NCBI RefSeq assembly: GCF_030403505.1
Contig: NZ_JAUEMJ010000009.1
Coordinates: 1-64,000 of the forward strand
From: Glycomyces tritici
GTDB taxonomy: Bacteria > Actinomycetota > Actinomycetes > Mycobacteriales > Micromonosporaceae
Direction of reading: 5' to 3'
Length of the DNA: 64,000 nt
Positions 52,169 to 60,797 of this stretch are shown here, piece by piece. Positions within the stretch are counted from its first letter, which is position 1. The number at the start of each line of letters is the position of its first letter. Both the position numbers and the translations under genes were made by a program. Below the pieces are notes generated by a model. It worked only from the letters and a program-made list of their open reading frames with translations. It had not been told where the DNA came from and did no database searches.

Positions 52169-52567
52169 ATGCGCATCACGCTTGCGGTGGACAGCGAGAT
52201 CCCGATCTATCAGCAGATCCGGGACCAGATCGTCACCGCCATCGCCACCGGCGAGCTCACCGCCGAGACGCCGCTGCCCTCCACCCGGCAGCTCGGCGCC
52301 GACCTCGCGGTCAACTTCCACACCGTGAACAAGGCGTACGACCTCCTCCGGCACGAAGGGTTCATCCGCGTCAACCGCAAGAGCGGCGCGGTCATCCGCC
52401 GCGACCGCACCTCCGGCCCGCCCGAGCCAGGCGTCGCCGACGCCTGGCAGGAGCGGCTGGCGATCATGCTCGCCGAGGCCCTCGCCCACGGCCTCGATCG
52501 CGACGAGGTCCTGGCCCGCACCGACCGGATGCTCGGCGCGTTCACCGCAGCGAGGACCGAACCGTGA
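52169..52567 (+). CDS. GntR-family regulator, YtrA subfamily
   Basis: A 132-residue protein: the HTH (PIYQQIRDQIVTAIATGELTAETPLPSTRQLGADLAVNFHTVNKAYDLL) plus a short helical dimerisation tail, without a ligand domain, as in YtrA. TAGACT upstream and the lack of a Shine-Dalgarno sequence suggest a leaderless transcript. Its stop overlaps the next start (GTGA). Confidence 0.87.
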   Translation: MRITLAVDSEIPIYQQIRDQIVTAIATGELTAETPLPSTRQLGADLAVNFHTVNKAYDLLRHEGFIRVNRKSGAVIRRDRTSGPPEPGVADAWQERLAIMLAEALAHGLDRDEVLARTDRMLGAFTAARTEP

Positions 52568-53685
52568 CCCTTTCGCTCATCACCCTGCTGCTCACCACGG
52601 CCCTGGTGACCGCCGTCTTCCGGTCCGTCCCGGACCTCGCCCGGCCCGGCCTCCCGTTCGGCGTCGCCGCCCCGCCCGCCCGCGCCTCTGATCCCGCGAT
52701 CCTCAAGGCCCGCAAGCGCTTCATTCGCACCGTGGTCGCCTGCGGCGCCCTCACCGCCGCACTCGCCGTCCCCGCCGCGTTCATCATCGACCCCGAAGCG
52801 GTCACCGCCGCCGCGGTCACCGCGCTGGTCATGTGCGACACCGCCGCGTACGCGCTCGCGGGCCGCCGGGTGCGGGCCGCGAAGGCCGCCGGCGACTGGT
52901 ACGCCGGAGCCGAGCAGGCCGTCACCGCCGACCTGAGCTTCCGCGCCGACCCGGTGCGCGTGCCCTGGCGCCGGACCATCCCCGCCGCCCTCGTCCTCGC
53001 GGCCACCATCGCCATCGGGGCCGCCCGCGCCGGGTCGCTCCCCGACACGCTCCCGGGACTCGACGGCCTGTCCCTGGACGGCGGACCGCGCGTGCCCGCG
53101 AGCTTCCTCACCGCCGCGCACCCGGTCCTCGCCCAGGCTGCGATCACCATCGCGGTGCCGCTCCTGCTCGCCGCGGTCCTGAAGTCCCGCCCCGAGATCG
53201 ACGCCGCCCGCCCCGCCGACTCCGCCCGCCGCTACCGCATCTACCTGCGATCCCTCGCCAACCTGCTCCTGTTCACCGCCGCGTGCGCGAACCTCACGCT
53301 CCTCGGGATCGCCCTGCGCCTCTGGGAAGTCCTGCCGCCCTCACCCGCGGCCACCCTCGCGGTCTTCACGCCGCTCCTGGTCGCCGCGGCCGCCGCCGTG
53401 GCCCTCGAGGTCCGCGTCGGCGCCGGCGGCCACCGCCTGCCCGGCGGCGAGCCCGAGGACACCGGCCTGGTGCAGCGCGACGACGACCGGCACTGGCACC
53501 TCGGCGGCTTCGTGTACGCCAACCGCGACGACCCGGCCGTCCTCGTGCACCAGCGCGCGGGCGGGTTCCAGTGGACCGTCAACCTCGGCCACCCGGTCGG
53601 CTGGGGCGCCGTCGCGCTCCTCGTGCTGGTCGTGGCCGGCGCCGCGCTCCTCGGTATCGTCGACCTCCCCAGCCGCGGCCTGTGA
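52564..53685 (+). CDS. Multi-pass membrane protein with C-terminal DUF5808-like motif
   Basis: A 373-residue protein with about eight hydrophobic segments. Near the C-terminus DRHWHLGGFVYANRDDPAVLVHQR and GFQWTVNLGHPVGW match the DUF5808 pattern (family assignment from recall). Its function is unknown. GTG 52564 overlaps the GntR stop; the tight coupling suggests it belongs to the same envelope-related circuit as the divergent ABC exporter. Confidence 0.8.
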   Translation: MTLSLITLLLTTALVTAVFRSVPDLARPGLPFGVAAPPARASDPAILKARKRFIRTVVACGALTAALAVPAAFIIDPEAVTAAAVTALVMCDTAAYALAGRRVRAAKAAGDWYAGAEQAVTADLSFRADPVRVPWRRTIPAALVLAATIAIGAARAGSLPDTLPGLDGLSLDGGPRVPASFLTAAHPVLAQAAITIAVPLLLAAVLKSRPEIDAARPADSARRYRIYLRSLANLLLFTAACANLTLLGIALRLWEVLPPSPAATLAVFTPLLVAAAAAVALEVRVGAGGHRLPGGEPEDTGLVQRDDDRHWHLGGFVYANRDDPAVLVHQRAGGFQWTVNLGHPVGWGAVALLVLVVAGAALLGIVDLPSRGL

Positions 53686-53705
53686 CCGCCCGACCAGGAG
53701 CCCCC

Positions 53706-54569
53706 ATGGACCTCGACCGCTTCTTCGCACCCCTGGGCGCCAAGGTCAGCGCCCACATCCGGGACGTGTCGGACGGGCGCGGCACCGGCTTCGGCGAGAC
53801 CGACCCGGTGATCCTCGTGTCCGTCGTGAAGCTCTTCATCGCCTGGGAGTTCCGCTGCCAGGTGGAGGAGGGCCGCATCGACCCGGCCGCCCCGGTCCGC
53901 ATCACCGCCGCCGACCGGCTCGGCGGCACCGGCGTCGCCGGGTTCTGCTACGACTCCCAGATCGCGGTGTGGGACCTCGCCTCGCTCATGATGGAGGTCT
54001 CCGACAACTCCGCCGCCGACCTCGTCGTCAAGCACATGGGCGCGGGCGCCCTCCGCAGCCTCCCGGGCCGCCTCGGCCTCAAGGACACGCGCCTGCTCGG
54101 CGCGCCCCGCGCCATCCTCGAGGAAGTCGCCCGCGACCTCGACATCGCCGACCTCGAAGCCCTCGCCCACGTCCTGGAGGCCGGCTCGGTCACCACCGCC
54201 GAACTGCGCGCCACCAGCGCCTGGGACCCGATGCGCACCAACGCCTCCACCCCCGCCGACATGACCGCGTTCCTGCGCCACATCTGGAACGGACCCGCAC
54301 CCGTGGCCGCCGACGTGCGCCGCTGGATGGGCCGCCAGCTCACCGGCGGCCGGCTCTCCCGCCTCGCCCCCAGCGAGGTGCGGCCGTTCGGCCGCTCCGG
54401 CTCACTCCCGGGCCGGCTCAACGAGGTCGCCGTCTGGGAGTGGCCCGACGGCCGCCGCCACGCCATCGCGGTCTTCGTGCAGGTCACGCGCGGCAACTTC
54501 CGCGAAGTCGAACTCGCCATGAGCCGCGCCGCACTGGCCTTGACCGAGGCGCTCGACGCGGATCAGTAG
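53706..54569 (+). CDS. Serine hydrolase, class A beta-lactamase fold
   Basis: A 287-residue protein. SVVK (S39-K42) and SDN (S99-N101) occupy the positions of the class A SxxK and SDN motifs; the KTG triad is replaced by RSG (230-232). There is no signal peptide, unlike true beta-lactamases, so it is probably a cytoplasmic esterase-like or binding relative. It is 20 bp after the membrane-protein gene and overlaps the convergent LysR-type gene by 7 bp. Confidence 0.8.
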   Translation: MDLDRFFAPLGAKVSAHIRDVSDGRGTGFGETDPVILVSVVKLFIAWEFRCQVEEGRIDPAAPVRITAADRLGGTGVAGFCYDSQIAVWDLASLMMEVSDNSAADLVVKHMGAGALRSLPGRLGLKDTRLLGAPRAILEEVARDLDIADLEALAHVLEAGSVTTAELRATSAWDPMRTNASTPADMTAFLRHIWNGPAPVAADVRRWMGRQLTGGRLSRLAPSEVRPFGRSGSLPGRLNEVAVWEWPDGRRHAIAVFVQVTRGNFREVELAMSRAALALTEALDADQ

Positions 54570-54871
54570 ATCGAGGACCACGGCCGCGGCGGGTTCGCCG
54601 GGTCGGTCTCGGCCGCCCGCTGGACCAGCGTCCGCATCCGCCGGTGCGCCCGCAGCAGCTCCGGCGCCTCCCGCATGAGCACGTGCCCCGCGGGAGTGAG
54701 CTGGACCTGCCCGCCGCCGCGGTCGAACAGCTCCGCGCCCAGCTCCTTCTCGAGCCGCCGGATGCGCTGGCTCAGCGGGGGCTGCTCCATCCCCAGGCGC
54801 TCGGCGGCCCGGCCGAAGTGACGTTCTTCACCTACTGCCAGGAAACACTCCAAGTGCCGCATGATGTCCAC
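54563..54871 (-). CDS. LysR-type protein reduced to the DNA-binding domain
   Basis: A 102-residue protein. Residues 1-65 are a complete LysR HTH (LECFLAVGEERHFGRAAERLGMEQPPLSQRIRRLEKELG) with the start of the linker helix (to about 87), after which it ends ETDPANPPRPWSSIY. The 200-residue effector domain is absent. A perfect 12-bp inverted repeat lies directly upstream, so the protein may still regulate the divergent MBL genes, or be a truncated relic. Confidence 0.78.
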   Translation of the reverse strand: MDIMRHLECFLAVGEERHFGRAAERLGMEQPPLSQRIRRLEKELGAELFDRGGGQVQLTPAGHVLMREAPELLRAHRRMRTLVQRAAETDPANPPRPWSSIY

Positions 54872-54880
54872 GCGGCAACG

Positions 54881-54918
54881 ATATCAACGCGCGTATCGGC
54901 CCATAGGCGCGTTGATAT
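54881..54918. promoter_or_regulatory. Long perfect inverted repeat, LysR-type operator
   Basis: ATATCAACGCGC (54881-54892) and GCGCGTTGATAT (54907-54918) are perfect 12-bp arms around 14 bp, in the 83-bp gap between the LysR-type gene and the first MBL gene. Confidence 0.72.
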
Positions 54919-54954
54919 TGGACGGAACGAAACACGGCGGCTTGAATACCACCC

Positions 54955-55917
54955 ATGACCACAGCCAAGGACCACACCCCGCCGATCCGCCGCCGCGGCC
55001 TGCTCATGGGCACCGGCGCGGCGGCGCTGGCGGCCACCGCCACCGCGGGCGGCATCGCCGCCGCCCAGACCGACGACGCCGCCGCTCCCGCGGTGCGGCT
55101 GCGCTGGCTCGGCACGAACGCCTGGGAGTTCACCGCCGGGGAGGCGACGGTGCTCGTCGACCCGTGGGTGAGCCGCTTCCCGACCGGCGCGTACACGCCC
55201 GAGGGGGCCGACCCGGAGACGAAGATCGAGGTCCACGAGGACGCCGTCGACGAGCACCTGCCGCGAGCGGACACCATCCTCGTCACGCACGGGCACTGGG
55301 ACCACATCGCCGACGTCCCGTACCTGGCGTCGCGCACCGGCGCGACCGTGCTCGGCACCGAGACGCACCTGAACCTGCTCCGGGCCATGGGCGCCCCGGA
55401 GGCCCAGCTCTCGCAGGTCCTCGGCGGCGAGCTGTACCAGTTCGAGGGCTACACCGTGGAGGTCTTCCGGTCCTCGCACTCGGCGAGCGGCGAGCACAAG
55501 CAGATCCAGTTCGGCGGCACCCGCCCCGGAGCGGTCCCGAAGCGTCCCAAGAAGATCAAGGACCTCATCGAAGGCGGCAGCCTCACCTACCTGCTCGACT
55601 TCGGCGGCGTCTCGTTCTTCAACGCGGGCTCGGCGAACTTCCACGAGCACGAGATCGCGCACCTGCGCCCCACGGCCGTGTTCGTACAGCCCGGAGGCAA
55701 GCACACGCCCGACTACGTGGAGCGGCTCCTGGAGGCCACGGGCTTCCCGCCGTACGTGATCGCGACGCACTGGGACGACTTCGACCAGCCCCTGACCGAG
55801 CCGGCCGTCCCCGGCGGCAATCCGGCCAATGTGGACTTGCTGCGCGAGCGCGTGGCCGCCGCGAGCCCCGATTCCGAGTTCCTCGTCATCGACCACCTGG
55901 AGAGCCATGACTTCTGA
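54955..55917 (+). CDS. Tat-exported metallo-beta-lactamase-fold hydrolase
   Basis: A 320-residue MBL-fold protein. The N-terminus IRRRGLLMGTGAAALAATATAGG is shaped like a Tat signal. The zinc motif is THGHWDH (111-117), with RLRWLGTNAWEF and FRSSHSASGEH in the UlaG/YcbJ-like branch. The activity is unknown. It is translationally coupled (11-bp overlap) to a close paralogue lacking the signal. Confidence 0.85.
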   Translation: MTTAKDHTPPIRRRGLLMGTGAAALAATATAGGIAAAQTDDAAAPAVRLRWLGTNAWEFTAGEATVLVDPWVSRFPTGAYTPEGADPETKIEVHEDAVDEHLPRADTILVTHGHWDHIADVPYLASRTGATVLGTETHLNLLRAMGAPEAQLSQVLGGELYQFEGYTVEVFRSSHSASGEHKQIQFGGTRPGAVPKRPKKIKDLIEGGSLTYLLDFGGVSFFNAGSANFHEHEIAHLRPTAVFVQPGGKHTPDYVERLLEATGFPPYVIATHWDDFDQPLTEPAVPGGNPANVDLLRERVAAASPDSEFLVIDHLESHDF

Positions 55918-56740
55918 GGTCACCGTCCGCTGGCTGGGCACCAACGCCTGGGAGGTCCAGGGCAACGGCGCCACCGTGCTCGTCGACCCGTACGTCTCGC
56001 GCACCTTCACGGGCGCGACGAAGCCGGGCCAATTCGACCCCGAGACGCCGATCGCGATCGACGAGGCCGCGATCGACGAGCACATCGGCGCCGCCGACTC
56101 GATCCTCATCACGCACGCCCACTTCGACCACATCGCGGACGTCCCGTACGTGGCCGCGAAGACCGGGGCGACGGTGCTGGGCACCGAGACGCACCTGAAC
56201 CTGCTGCGCGCCATGGACACCCCTGCCGAGCAGCTGTCGCTGGTGGGCGGCGGCGAGTGGTACCAGTTCGAGGGGTACACCGTGGAGGTCTTCCGGTCCT
56301 CGCACGGCGTCACGGGCAAGCACAAGAACCTGCTGTTCCCGGGCACCCGCCCGGGCGAGGCCCCGCGCAAGCCCGAGACGATCAAGGACCTCGTGGAGGG
56401 CGGCAGCCTCGCCTACCTGGTGGACTTCGGCGGCGTCTCGCTGTACTTCAACGCGGTGCCGTCGTTCCATGAGCGCGAGGTCGAGGGCATCCGGCCGACG
56501 GTGCTGTTCATGCAGGGCCCCAACCCGAACTACCCGGACTACGAGGAGCGGCTGTTCGCGGCGGTCGGCAGCCCGCCGTACGTGATCCCGACCCACTGGG
56601 ACGACTACGAGGAGCCCTTGACCGAACCGGCCGTGGACCTCTTCGGCGGCGCGGCCCTGGGGGAGACGGTGGCCCGGTACAGCCCCGACTCGCAGTTCGT
56701 ACTGCTGGACCACCTCGAGTCGTTCACGATCGAGGGCTAG
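55907..56740 (+). CDS. Cytoplasmic metallo-beta-lactamase-fold hydrolase
   Basis: A 277-residue paralogue of the preceding gene: TVRWLGTNAWEV, THAHFDH (69-75), YTVEVFRSSHGVTG. It starts directly at the mature fold, so it is cytoplasmic. GGAGAG precedes ATG 55907. A tandem duplication followed by loss or gain of the signal sequence explains the pair. Confidence 0.85.
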   Translation: MTSEVTVRWLGTNAWEVQGNGATVLVDPYVSRTFTGATKPGQFDPETPIAIDEAAIDEHIGAADSILITHAHFDHIADVPYVAAKTGATVLGTETHLNLLRAMDTPAEQLSLVGGGEWYQFEGYTVEVFRSSHGVTGKHKNLLFPGTRPGEAPRKPETIKDLVEGGSLAYLVDFGGVSLYFNAVPSFHEREVEGIRPTVLFMQGPNPNYPDYEERLFAAVGSPPYVIPTHWDDYEEPLTEPAVDLFGGAALGETVARYSPDSQFVLLDHLESFTIEG

Positions 56741-56747
56741 GGACCGG

Positions 56748-57353
56748 CTAGATCCAGCCCTGCTCCCAGGCGTGCTGGGCCGCGGCGTGGCGGGTCTTCT
56801 TGTCCAGCTTGCGCATCGCGGTCGACAGGTAGTTGCGCACCGTCCCGGGGGCGAGGTGGAGCTGGGCGGCGATCTCCTCGATGGTGCCGCCGCCCCTGGC
56901 CGCGCGGAGCAGGTCGAGCTCCCGTTCGGTCAGGGGCGAGCGGTCCTCGGTGAGGGCCGTGGCGGCGATCTCCGGGTCGATGTAGCGGCGGCCCTGGCCG
57001 ATGTCGCGGATGATCTGCGCGAGCCGCTCGGCCGGGGTGGTCTTGGGGACGAACCCGGAGACGCCTGCGGCGAGGGCGCGGCGCAGCACGCCGGGGCGCG
57101 CGTGCCGGGTCACGAGCATGACCTTGACACCGGGGTTCGACTCGCGGATGCGCACGGCGGCCCAGAGACCGTCCTGCGGCGGCATCTCCAGATCGAGCAC
57201 GGCGATGTCGGGGAGCCGCGACTGGGCGAGTGCGACGGCGTCGGCACCGTTGTCGGCCTGGGCGATCACGGTGATGTCGGGTTCGAGCCCGAGGAGCACG
57301 GCCAGCGCTTCGCGCACCAGCGTCTCGTCGTCGGCGACCAGGAGGCGGATCAC
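56748..57353 (-). CDS. NarL/DesR-type response regulator
   Basis: A 201-residue regulator. The receiver carries VADDETLV, phosphoacceptor D in IAVLDLEMPPQDG; the LuxR-type HTH is LTERELDLLRAARGGGTIEEIAAQLHLAPGTVRNYLSTAMRKL. Its start overlaps the kinase stop by 4 bp. It probably controls the divergent ABC-2 exporter at 58705. Confidence 0.9.
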   Translation of the reverse strand: MIRLLVADDETLVREALAVLLGLEPDITVIAQADNGADAVALAQSRLPDIAVLDLEMPPQDGLWAAVRIRESNPGVKVMLVTRHARPGVLRRALAAGVSGFVPKTTPAERLAQIIRDIGQGRRYIDPEIAATALTEDRSPLTERELDLLRAARGGGTIEEIAAQLHLAPGTVRNYLSTAMRKLDKKTRHAAAQHAWEQGWI

Positions 57354-58582
57354 CGGCGGGCCCGCTTCGGCGCGATCCGCCGCACCGGCACCGCACGCCG
57401 CGGCCTCGCCGCCCTGGGCGCGGGCACCTGCGGCGGCGCCGCTTTCGGCACCGTGCCCTTGAGGGTGAACCGGTCGCCGTCGTGGGCGTGCTCGACGGTG
57501 CCGCCCGCTTCGGTGAACCGGTCCCTGAGCATCGTCAGGCCGTTGCCGCGGCCGACGGGGGAGGGCGCGCCGTTGTTCGTCACCGTCACGGTGACCTGCG
57601 CGTCAACCTCCACGATGGACACGTCGGCGGCGGTCGGCTCGGCGTGCCGGATGAGGTTCGTCGTCGCCTCCCGCACGAGCAGGCCCAGCAGCTTCTCGGT
57701 GTCCTCGTCCAGGGACGGCGCGGCGTCCGGCACCGTCGCCTGCACTCCGGCGGATTCGAGGATCCTTGCGGCCGAGTCGATCTCGTCGGCCAGCGCGACC
57801 TTCCGGTACCCGCCGACGACCTCGCGCGCGTCCTTGAGCGCCGCCCGCGCCAGCTCTTCGACGGCCCGCATCTCGGCCTCGGCGCGTTCGGGGTCGACCG
57901 TGACGAGCCGCCGCGCGACCTGCGCCTTCAACGTGATCGCCTGCAGGTTCCCTCCCTGGATGTCGTGCAGCTCGCCCGCGAACCGCAGCCGCTCCTCCGC
58001 GACCGCCAGGTCCGCGGCCAGCCCGCGCGCCTGCTCCAGTTCCCGCGCCACCTGGTAGTGCCACAGCTGGCACACGATGGCCGTACTCACCGTGGGCACC
58101 ATCAGCACCGACACGACGACCGCGCCGGCGGAGAACCACCCCAGCTGCGCGAAGACCACCACCGAACCGAGCGCGGCGGCGCACGCCCAGAGCAGCGCCC
58201 GCGCCCGCTTGCCCGGCTTGAACCACAAGGCGAACTCCGCCGCGAGCATCCCTGCGGGCGCCGCCCACACGCCCTCGATCGCGCCCGAGCGCGCCTCGGC
58301 GGCGGCGCCGATCACCATCATCACCAGCGAGAGAGCCCAGAACACCTTGCGTCGCACCGGGCCCTGCCCGTGCCAGTGGAGCGCCAGCGCCGCCGTGCAC
58401 AGCACCACCGAGATCGTCACGGCCCCGCCCACCAGCGCCAGGTCCGTGCCGCGAAGATCGGAGCCGGCGAGGAACAGCACGGCCATGAACAGCACCGCCG
58501 GACCGGTGCCGATCACGGTGAAGAACGTGTACGTGCGCAGTCGGCGCAGATTCAGCGCGGAGGGCTCAGGTTCAGGGGGCAT
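57350..58582 (-). CDS. DesK-type sensor histidine kinase
   Basis: A 410-residue kinase with five to six membrane helices (about 15-160), a coiled linker (QVARELEQARGLAADLAVAEERL), the HisKA_3 site ELHDIQG and an HATPase with REATTNLIRH and GRGNGLTMLRDRF. A basic P/R-rich tail is unusual. ATG 58582 is chosen over 58645 because the longer form would cross the palindrome at 58611-58622. The DesK class senses membrane state or drugs. Confidence 0.88.
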   Translation of the reverse strand: MPPEPEPSALNLRRLRTYTFFTVIGTGPAVLFMAVLFLAGSDLRGTDLALVGGAVTISVVLCTAALALHWHGQGPVRRKVFWALSLVMMVIGAAAEARSGAIEGVWAAPAGMLAAEFALWFKPGKRARALLWACAAALGSVVVFAQLGWFSAGAVVVSVLMVPTVSTAIVCQLWHYQVARELEQARGLAADLAVAEERLRFAGELHDIQGGNLQAITLKAQVARRLVTVDPERAEAEMRAVEELARAALKDAREVVGGYRKVALADEIDSAARILESAGVQATVPDAAPSLDEDTEKLLGLLVREATTNLIRHAEPTAADVSIVEVDAQVTVTVTNNGAPSPVGRGNGLTMLRDRFTEAGGTVEHAHDGDRFTLKGTVPKAAPPQVPAPRAARPRRAVPVRRIAPKRARR

Positions 58583-58610
58583 GCCGAGATTCAACCACCC
58601 CGGTCCCGAA

Positions 58611-58622
58611 TGACATTTGTCA
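58611..58622. promoter_or_regulatory. Palindromic site between DesKR and the ABC exporter
   Basis: TGACATTTGTCA consists of TGACA and TGTCA arms around TT. It lies 29 bp from the kinase start and 83 bp before the divergent ABC ATPase, a fitting position for the DesR-type regulator to act on both. Confidence 0.62.
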
Positions 58623-58704
58623 GACCGCCCCCACACGTCCGTCACCTGGACCGATGCGGTTCCGGCACTACCTGCGGCCCTCGCGGACCGCCAGGATTGA
58701 AGCC

Positions 58705-59622
58705 ATGAACGCGATCACCCACGAAGACCGCCCCGCCGTCGAGGTCCGCGACCTCGCCTGCCGCTACGGCTCCTTCACCGCCGTCGACGGCATCTCCTTC
58801 ACCATCGCCTCCGGTGAGCTCTTCGCGCTCCTCGGCACCAACGGCGCCGGGAAGACCACCACAGTGGAGACCGCGGTCGGGCTGCGCCGCCCCGCCGCGG
58901 GCACGGTCCACGTGCAGGGCCGCGACCCCTGGCGGCACCGCCGCGAACTCGCCGGTCGCGTCGCCGTCATCGGCCAGGAGACCGGCTTCGCCGACGACCT
59001 CACGGTGCGCGAGACGCTGCGCCTGTGGACCGACCTGCACCGCCTGCCCGCCCGCGAGGAGCTGATCGAGCGCGTGGACCTCGCCCACCGCGCCGGCGTG
59101 CGCGTCGCCGCGCTCTCAGGGGGCGAGCGCCGCCGCCTCGACCTCGCGCTGGCGCTCTCGACGGACCCGGCGGTGCTGTTCGCGGACGAGCCGACCACGG
59201 GCCTGGACCCGGCGTCGCGGCGGCGCACCTGGGCGCTGCTGCGCGAGCTCACCGAGCGCGGGACGGCGGTGCTGCTGACCACCCACTACCTGGACGAGGC
59301 CGCGGAGCTCGCCGACCATGTGGCCATCATGGACCGGGGCCGGATCGCCCGCTTCGGCACCGTGGAGGAGATCACCTCGTCTCACGAGGCGCGGATCACG
59401 GTGGGCCCCAAGCCGTTCGACCCGCTCGATCTGCCGGTGCTCGCGGGCCGGACCGCCGTGGCCGACGGGCGGCTCACGGTCCGCACGACCGAACTCCAGG
59501 CGGACCTGCACCGCCTGCTCGACTGGGCCGCCCGCACCGGTGTCGACCTCGGCGACCTGCGCGCCGGACCGGCCACGTTGGACGAGATCTTCGCCGAGCT
59601 CGAGACCGCCCCCGCTTCCTGA
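58705..59622 (+). CDS. ABC-2 type transporter ATPase
   Basis: A 305-residue drug-exporter-type ATPase: Walker A LLGTNGAGKTT, signature ALSGGERRRL, Walker B VLFADEPTTGLDP, H-loop TTHYL, plus a 90-residue C-terminal extension common in DrrA/YvfR-like proteins. ATG 58705 is preferred over 58654. Confidence 0.9.
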   Translation: MNAITHEDRPAVEVRDLACRYGSFTAVDGISFTIASGELFALLGTNGAGKTTTVETAVGLRRPAAGTVHVQGRDPWRHRRELAGRVAVIGQETGFADDLTVRETLRLWTDLHRLPAREELIERVDLAHRAGVRVAALSGGERRRLDLALALSTDPAVLFADEPTTGLDPASRRRTWALLRELTERGTAVLLTTHYLDEAAELADHVAIMDRGRIARFGTVEEITSSHEARITVGPKPFDPLDLPVLAGRTAVADGRLTVRTTELQADLHRLLDWAARTGVDLGDLRAGPATLDEIFAELETAPAS

Positions 59623-59645
59623 CCTGCCCTGAACGGAGTCCTGCC

Positions 59646-60374
59646 ATGACCGCTCTGACCCTCGCCGTCGCCGAGACGCGCCTGATCCTGCGCAACCGCA
59701 CCGTCCTGGTGACCGCCGCGATCCTCCCCATCGCGATGGCGATCGCCGTGGGCCGCTCGAATGTCACCGCCGTGTCCGGGTCCGGCGGCTCGCTCGCCGC
59801 CGTGCAACTGGGCATGCTGCTCCTGTTCGGCGTGCTCATGCCCATCACCATGACCCTCGCCGCCCGCCGCCAGCAGCGCTACCTGAAACGCCTGCGGTCC
59901 TCGCCGGCCTCCACCGCGTCCATCGTGGCCGGACTGTCCGGGCCCCTGGTCCTCATCGTCGCCGTCCAGGCCGTCATCGTCTTCGCGGTCATGACCCGGC
60001 TCACCGGGAACGGACCCGAGCACCCCGAACTGCTCGCGCTCGCCTTCGCCAGCGGCGCCGTCACCTCGGTCGCCCTGGGTTTCCTCACCGCGTCGTTCAC
60101 CAAGAGCCCCGAGGCCGCCCAGATCACGGTGATCCCCGCGACGCTGGTGTTCATGGTCGGCCTGTTCCTCGGCCTGGCCCCGATCGAGGGGGTGCGATCG
60201 GTCCTCGCCGCGGCGGTCCCCGGCGCGAGCGTGGCCGAGCTGACCCGCCTCGCCTGGGACGGCTCGCCCAACGGCTACGCGGCCGCGGTCGAACCGCTGG
60301 TGCTCTCGGCCGTCGTCGCCGTCGCCGCCTCGCTCGTCGCCGCCAAGCTCTTCCGCTGGCAGCCCCGGGCCTAG
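59646..60374 (+). CDS. ABC-2 type transporter permease
   Basis: A 242-residue, six-helix permease (LAVAETRLILRNRTVLVTAAILP; RQQRYLKRLRSSPAS in the cytoplasmic loop; APIEGVRSVLAAAVPGASVAEL before the last helix) of the YvfS/DrrB type. It pairs with the 58705 ATPase; the substrate is unknown, with a lipid or antibiotic-like cargo likely given the DesKR context. Confidence 0.86.
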   Translation: MTALTLAVAETRLILRNRTVLVTAAILPIAMAIAVGRSNVTAVSGSGGSLAAVQLGMLLLFGVLMPITMTLAARRQQRYLKRLRSSPASTASIVAGLSGPLVLIVAVQAVIVFAVMTRLTGNGPEHPELLALAFASGAVTSVALGFLTASFTKSPEAAQITVIPATLVFMVGLFLGLAPIEGVRSVLAAAVPGASVAELTRLAWDGSPNGYAAAVEPLVLSAVVAVAASLVAAKLFRWQPRA

Positions 60375-60390
60375 GGACGGAAGGCATCCC

Positions 60391-60639
60391 GTGTTCCTCG
60401 AAGAGTTCAAGAACTCCCTGCTCTACGCCAGACTCCCGACGCACTGGGCGGTCGAGGCCGCGGTCGCGGCGACGACGTTCGCGGTCATCGCCGCCGCAGT
60501 CCTGCTCCTGGACCCCGGCGACCGGACCGTCCTGGTCCTCGGCGCGGCCGCGGCCGTCTGGTCCGGGTCCCGGATCGCGGTCGTCGCGGTTCGGGCCCGG
60601 CGCCAAGGCCCGCCGATGGGTCCAGGGCGCATCGACTGA
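60391..60639 (+). CDS. Small two-helix membrane protein
   Basis: An 82-residue protein with hydrophobic segments at about 20-41 and 46-66 and a basic C-terminus (RARRQGPPMGPGRID). GTG 60391 follows GGAAGG by seven bases and lies 16 bp after the permease gene, so it belongs to that operon. It is not recognised. Confidence 0.6.
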   Translation: MFLEEFKNSLLYARLPTHWAVEAAVAATTFAVIAAAVLLLDPGDRTVLVLGAAAAVWSGSRIAVVAVRARRQGPPMGPGRID

Positions 60640-60755
60640 ACAGCTGATTTACCAAACCGTTGCCGGCCATGCCTTGCCGCCCGGCCCCACGGGGCCATAG
60701 CTTGAAAGCATCGCGGCGAACGCGATAGGACCCCCCGTCCCCCGTGCACTCCGGT

Positions 60756-60784
60756 GCCCGCTCCCCAGATCCGGGGGAGCGGGC
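60756..60784 (-). terminator. Terminator-like hairpin after the GH62 gene
   Basis: Perfect 11-bp arms GCCCGCTCCCC (60756-60766) and GGGGAGCGGGC (60774-60784) with a 7-nt loop lie 14 bp past the GH62 stop. A smaller hairpin (60710-60726) serves the other direction. Confidence 0.72.
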
Positions 60785-60797
60785 GCCGGCCTCGTTC

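Noticed and set aside
53706..54569. Calling the lactamase-fold protein a true beta-lactamase
   Set aside because: It has no signal peptide and RSG replaces KTG, so drug hydrolysis is doubtful.
60640..60797. A small RNA or riboswitch between the small membrane protein and GH62
   Set aside because: The stretch holds two or three simple hairpins best read as terminators for the convergent genes.
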